5,797 nt of DNA from the NCBI RefSeq assembly GCF_001509485.1, contig NZ_LLZI01000098.1, positions 1-5,797 of the forward strand, given 5' to 3'. Below the pieces are notes generated by a model that was given only the letters and a program-made list of their open reading frames with translations, searched no databases and was not told where the DNA came from. This document shows, piece after piece, positions 3,746-5,797 of this stretch. This DNA comes from Streptomyces sp. NRRL F-4489 (lineage in GTDB: Bacteria > Actinomycetota > Actinomycetes > Streptomycetales > Streptomycetaceae). Made by a program: the position numbers and the translations under genes. Position 1 is the stretch's first letter, and every line of letters starts with the position of its first letter.

Positions 3746-5797
3746 ATGCGCTGGTTGGTGGGGTGGAGCAGTTCCCCGGCCGCCAACGGGGAGAGCCGCG
3801 CCCTCCACCCGGTCGGCGCCCACCTCCTCTGGGACGGCCCCGACCCCCTCTGGGCCGTCGGCGACTGGCGCCCCCACGAGGTGCGCGTCGTCGAGGCCGA
3901 CCCGGAGACCCGGCTCGCCGTCCTCGGGGTCTGCGGCGCCACCGACGACCAGTTGCGGGTCGGCCTGTTCGCCGCCCGGGGAGGCGCCCTGCGCCACCTC
4001 ACCGCCTGGCCGGGCAGCTACACCGCGGTCGCCCGGGTGGGACGCCGGATCACCGTCACCGGGGACCTGGCCGGCGCCCGCCCCGTCTTCCACACCCGCT
4101 GGGCCGGCGGCACCGCGTACGCCACCGCCGCCCTGCCGCTCGCCGACCTCGTCGAGGCCGGACTCGACGTCGGCCACCTCGCCGCGCTCCTCGCCTGCCC
4201 CGACGCCCCCGAAGCGCTCGGCACCGGCACCCCCTACGACGGCGTCCACCGCATCCCGCCCGGCCACGCCCTCGTGCTGCGCAACGGCACCACCGAGACC
4301 GCCTCCTACGAGCCGCCCGCCTCCCTGGCCGTCGCCGCCCCCCAACTCGCCCCGCAGGAAGCCGTGGACGGCGTCCGGGACGCCCTCGTGGAGGCCGTCC
4401 GCGCCCGCCTGACGGCCCCCCGCTCCGCCCCCGACCCCGATCGGCCCGAACGCCTCGACCCCGGCCCGGTGCCCGGCATGGGCCCCGCCGAACGCCGCGC
4501 GGCCCGCGGCGGCCCCGCCCCCGGTATCGGCGCCGACCTCTCCGGAGGCAGCGCCTCCGGAACGCTCGCCCTCCTGGCCGCCGGCCTCCCCGGCCGCCCC
4601 GGAAGGATCAACGGCCACGGCGAACGCCTCCTGGCCGTCACCTTCAACGACCGCGCCACCCAGGGCGGCCACCCCGACCACGAGGAAGAACTGGCGCGCG
4701 CCCGCGGTATCGCCGACGATCCCCGGCTGCACCACGTCGTCGTCGCGGCCGGCGCCGAAGCCCTCCCGTACACCGGCCTCGACACCCTCCCGCTCACCGA
4801 CGAACCCGGCCCCGCCCTCACCCTCGCCGCCCGCCACCGCAGGCGGCTGCTGTCCGGCGGCGCCGACCACTTCGTCGGCAACGGCGCCCGCCAGGTCCTC
4901 GACGCCCACCCGGCCCGCCTCGCCGACCTCCTCCTGGACCGCCGCCGGCGCCACCTGCTGCGCCCGGTCACCGCGCTCGCCCGGGCCGACGGGCCGTCCG
5001 CCCACTCCGTCCTCGTCCCGTTCACCGTCTACCGCGCCGCCCGGAAGCTCGCCCGCACCCCCTACGCCACCGGGATCGCCGAGGCCGCGCGGCTCCTGAT
5101 GGAGCGGCAGTTCGCCGACGACCCGGTGGCGGGCGGCGCCGTGGACGCCTCCCTGGCCGCGCTCGCCTGGTGCCGCCCGGGGCCGGCCGCCCGCTGGCTC
5201 ACAGGGGAGGCGCTCGCCGAAGTATCGGTTCGCCTCGGCGAGGCGGCGCACCGCTCACCCGCCGCCGGCCGCCCCGGCGAACGGCGCGCCCGCGCCGCCC
5301 TCGCCCGCCAGGCCGCCGACCACCGGGTCTTCGAACAGGCCGCCGAGGTCCGCAGCCAGCGGCTGCACGCCCCCTTCCTGGACAACCAGGTGGTCCTCGC
5401 CTGCCGCGCCCTCCCCGACACCCTCCGCGTCCAGCCGGGCGCCCGCGCCGCCGTCCTGCGCTCCGTACTGGCCGGCGCCGGCGTACGGGACCTGCCCCCG
5501 GGCTGGGGCGCCGCCTCCCCCCACCCGCACACCGCGGCGGCCCGCGCCGGCCTGCGCGCCGCCACCGGCCTCCTCCACCAGCTCTTCGACGCCCCGCTCC
5601 TCGCCGACGCCGGCCTCATCGAGGCCCGCGTGGTCCGCAAGGCCCTCCACGCCGCCGCCGACGGCGCCCCCGTCCCCCTCGACGGCCTCGCCGACCTCAT
5701 CTCCACCGAACTCTGGCTCCGCCGCCTCCTGTCCCGCCGCGGCTCCTGCTGGACCGGCACCGAATCCCCCCGCCAACGCGCCCTCCCCACCGGCCTC
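3746..5797 (+). CDS. Asparagine-synthetase-like protein, lasso macrolactam cyclase relative with altered active site; 3' end cut by the right edge
   Basis: There are 684 codons in view and no stop; relatives are about 600-700 residues, so little should be missing. Residues 1-195 match the glutaminase-like N-domain, starting MRWLVGWS and containing VGDWRPHEV (38-46), AWPGSYT (87-93) and PPGHALVL (171-178). Arg2 replaces the catalytic Cys2 of true asparagine synthetases, which lasso cyclases also lack. Residues 223-260 are a proline- and arginine-rich linker. The synthetase domain follows, with ADLSGGSASGTLALLAAG (263-280), PYTGLDTLPLTDEP (341-354), SGGADHF (370-376) and APFLDNQVV (542-550). 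This order resembles albusnodin/ikarugamycin-type macrolactam cyclases, which activate a side-chain carboxylate with ATP and close an isopeptide ring. Here, however, the SGGxDS aspartate is Ala270, the GxGGD-type motif is altered, and the C-terminal segment 583-596 has no lysine; the whole protein has only K434 and K632. Family membership is well supported; activity is doubtful. No partner genes are visible. Confidence 0.85.
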   Translation, partial: MRWLVGWSSSPAANGESRALHPVGAHLLWDGPDPLWAVGDWRPHEVRVVEADPETRLAVLGVCGATDDQLRVGLFAARGGALRHLTAWPGSYTAVARVGRRITVTGDLAGARPVFHTRWAGGTAYATAALPLADLVEAGLDVGHLAALLACPDAPEALGTGTPYDGVHRIPPGHALVLRNGTTETASYEPPASLAVAAPQLAPQEAVDGVRDALVEAVRARLTAPRSAPDPDRPERLDPGPVPGMGPAERRAARGGPAPGIGADLSGGSASGTLALLAAGLPGRPGRINGHGERLLAVTFNDRATQGGHPDHEEELARARGIADDPRLHHVVVAAGAEALPYTGLDTLPLTDEPGPALTLAARHRRRLLSGGADHFVGNGARQVLDAHPARLADLLLDRRRRHLLRPVTALARADGPSAHSVLVPFTVYRAARKLARTPYATGIAEAARLLMERQFADDPVAGGAVDASLAALAWCRPGPAARWLTGEALAEVSVRLGEAAHRSPAAGRPGERRARAALARQAADHRVFEQAAEVRSQRLHAPFLDNQVVLACRALPDTLRVQPGARAAVLRSVLAGAGVRDLPPGWGAASPHPHTAAARAGLRAATGLLHQLFDAPLLADAGLIEARVVRKALHAAADGAPVPLDGLADLISTELWLRRLLSRRGSCWTGTESPRQRALPTGL
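4541..4561 (+). repeat. Perfect inverted repeat encoding the altered ATP-binding motif
   Basis: TCCGGAGGC (4541-4549) and GCCTCCGGA (4553-4561) are exact reverse complements around the loop AGC. Together they are the codons of SGGSASG (residues 266-272), where ATP-pyrophosphatase enzymes carry SGGxDS. The mRNA would form a 9-bp hairpin there. The exact coincidence of palindrome and motif is discussed as a finding. Confidence 0.8.

Noticed and set aside
2975..5251. Minus-strand 758-residue open frame antisense to the cyclase-like gene.
   Set aside because: It is rich in G, A and R, has no domain pattern, and is explained by the codon bias of the plus-strand gene.

Overview
The window is very GC-rich throughout. 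Its third codon positions are almost all G or C, it uses GTG starts, and its ribosome binding sites are purine-rich. Two of its three genes look like families that are typical of Streptomyces, so the source is most likely a Streptomyces or close actinomycete chromosome. I see no transposase, integrase, tRNA, rRNA or CRISPR array.

Layout, left to right. Positions 1-1218 (minus strand) hold an almost complete FAD-dependent L-2-hydroxyglutarate oxidase gene (lhgO) whose 3' end lies off the left edge. A 227-bp gap with small direct repeats and weak regulatory signals separates it from a gene at 1446-2894 (minus strand). That gene encodes a 482-residue regulator with an N-terminal helix-turn-helix-like domain and a TPR-like C-terminal part, resembling the Streptomyces developmental regulator type (NsdA/WhiJ-like in architecture). 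A convincing housekeeping-type promoter (TTAACG, 17 bp, TACTCT) lies just upstream of it. Then comes an unusually long divergent intergenic region (about 850 bp, 2895-3745) with no convincing protein gene but dense inverted repeats, a G-run cluster and a cytosine-rich leader. From 3746 to the right edge (plus strand) runs 684 codons, without a stop, of an asparagine-synthetase-like protein. It is related to the macrolactam cyclases of lasso peptide pathways (albusnodin/ikarugamycin-type).

The main point of interest is that the cyclase-like protein appears to have lost key catalytic residues of its superfamily. The ATP-binding SGGxDS motif reads SGGSAS, the second acidic motif is altered, and the usual C-terminal catalytic lysine region has no lysine. 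There is also no lasso precursor and no leader-binding or leader-peptidase gene in view. It may be a pseudo-synthetase with a structural or regulatory role rather than a working cyclase. The altered motif is encoded by a perfect 21-nt inverted repeat, which suggests how the change could have arisen. A second point is a run of consecutive stem-loops at about 3071-3219. Their G-T pairs are G-U wobbles only if the plus strand is transcribed, so a structured RNA is possible there.

The three genes do not form an obvious pathway. The regulator and lhgO are co-oriented but separated by a gap large enough for a separate promoter. The regulator and the cyclase-like gene are divergent, so regulation of the latter by the former is possible but unproven.
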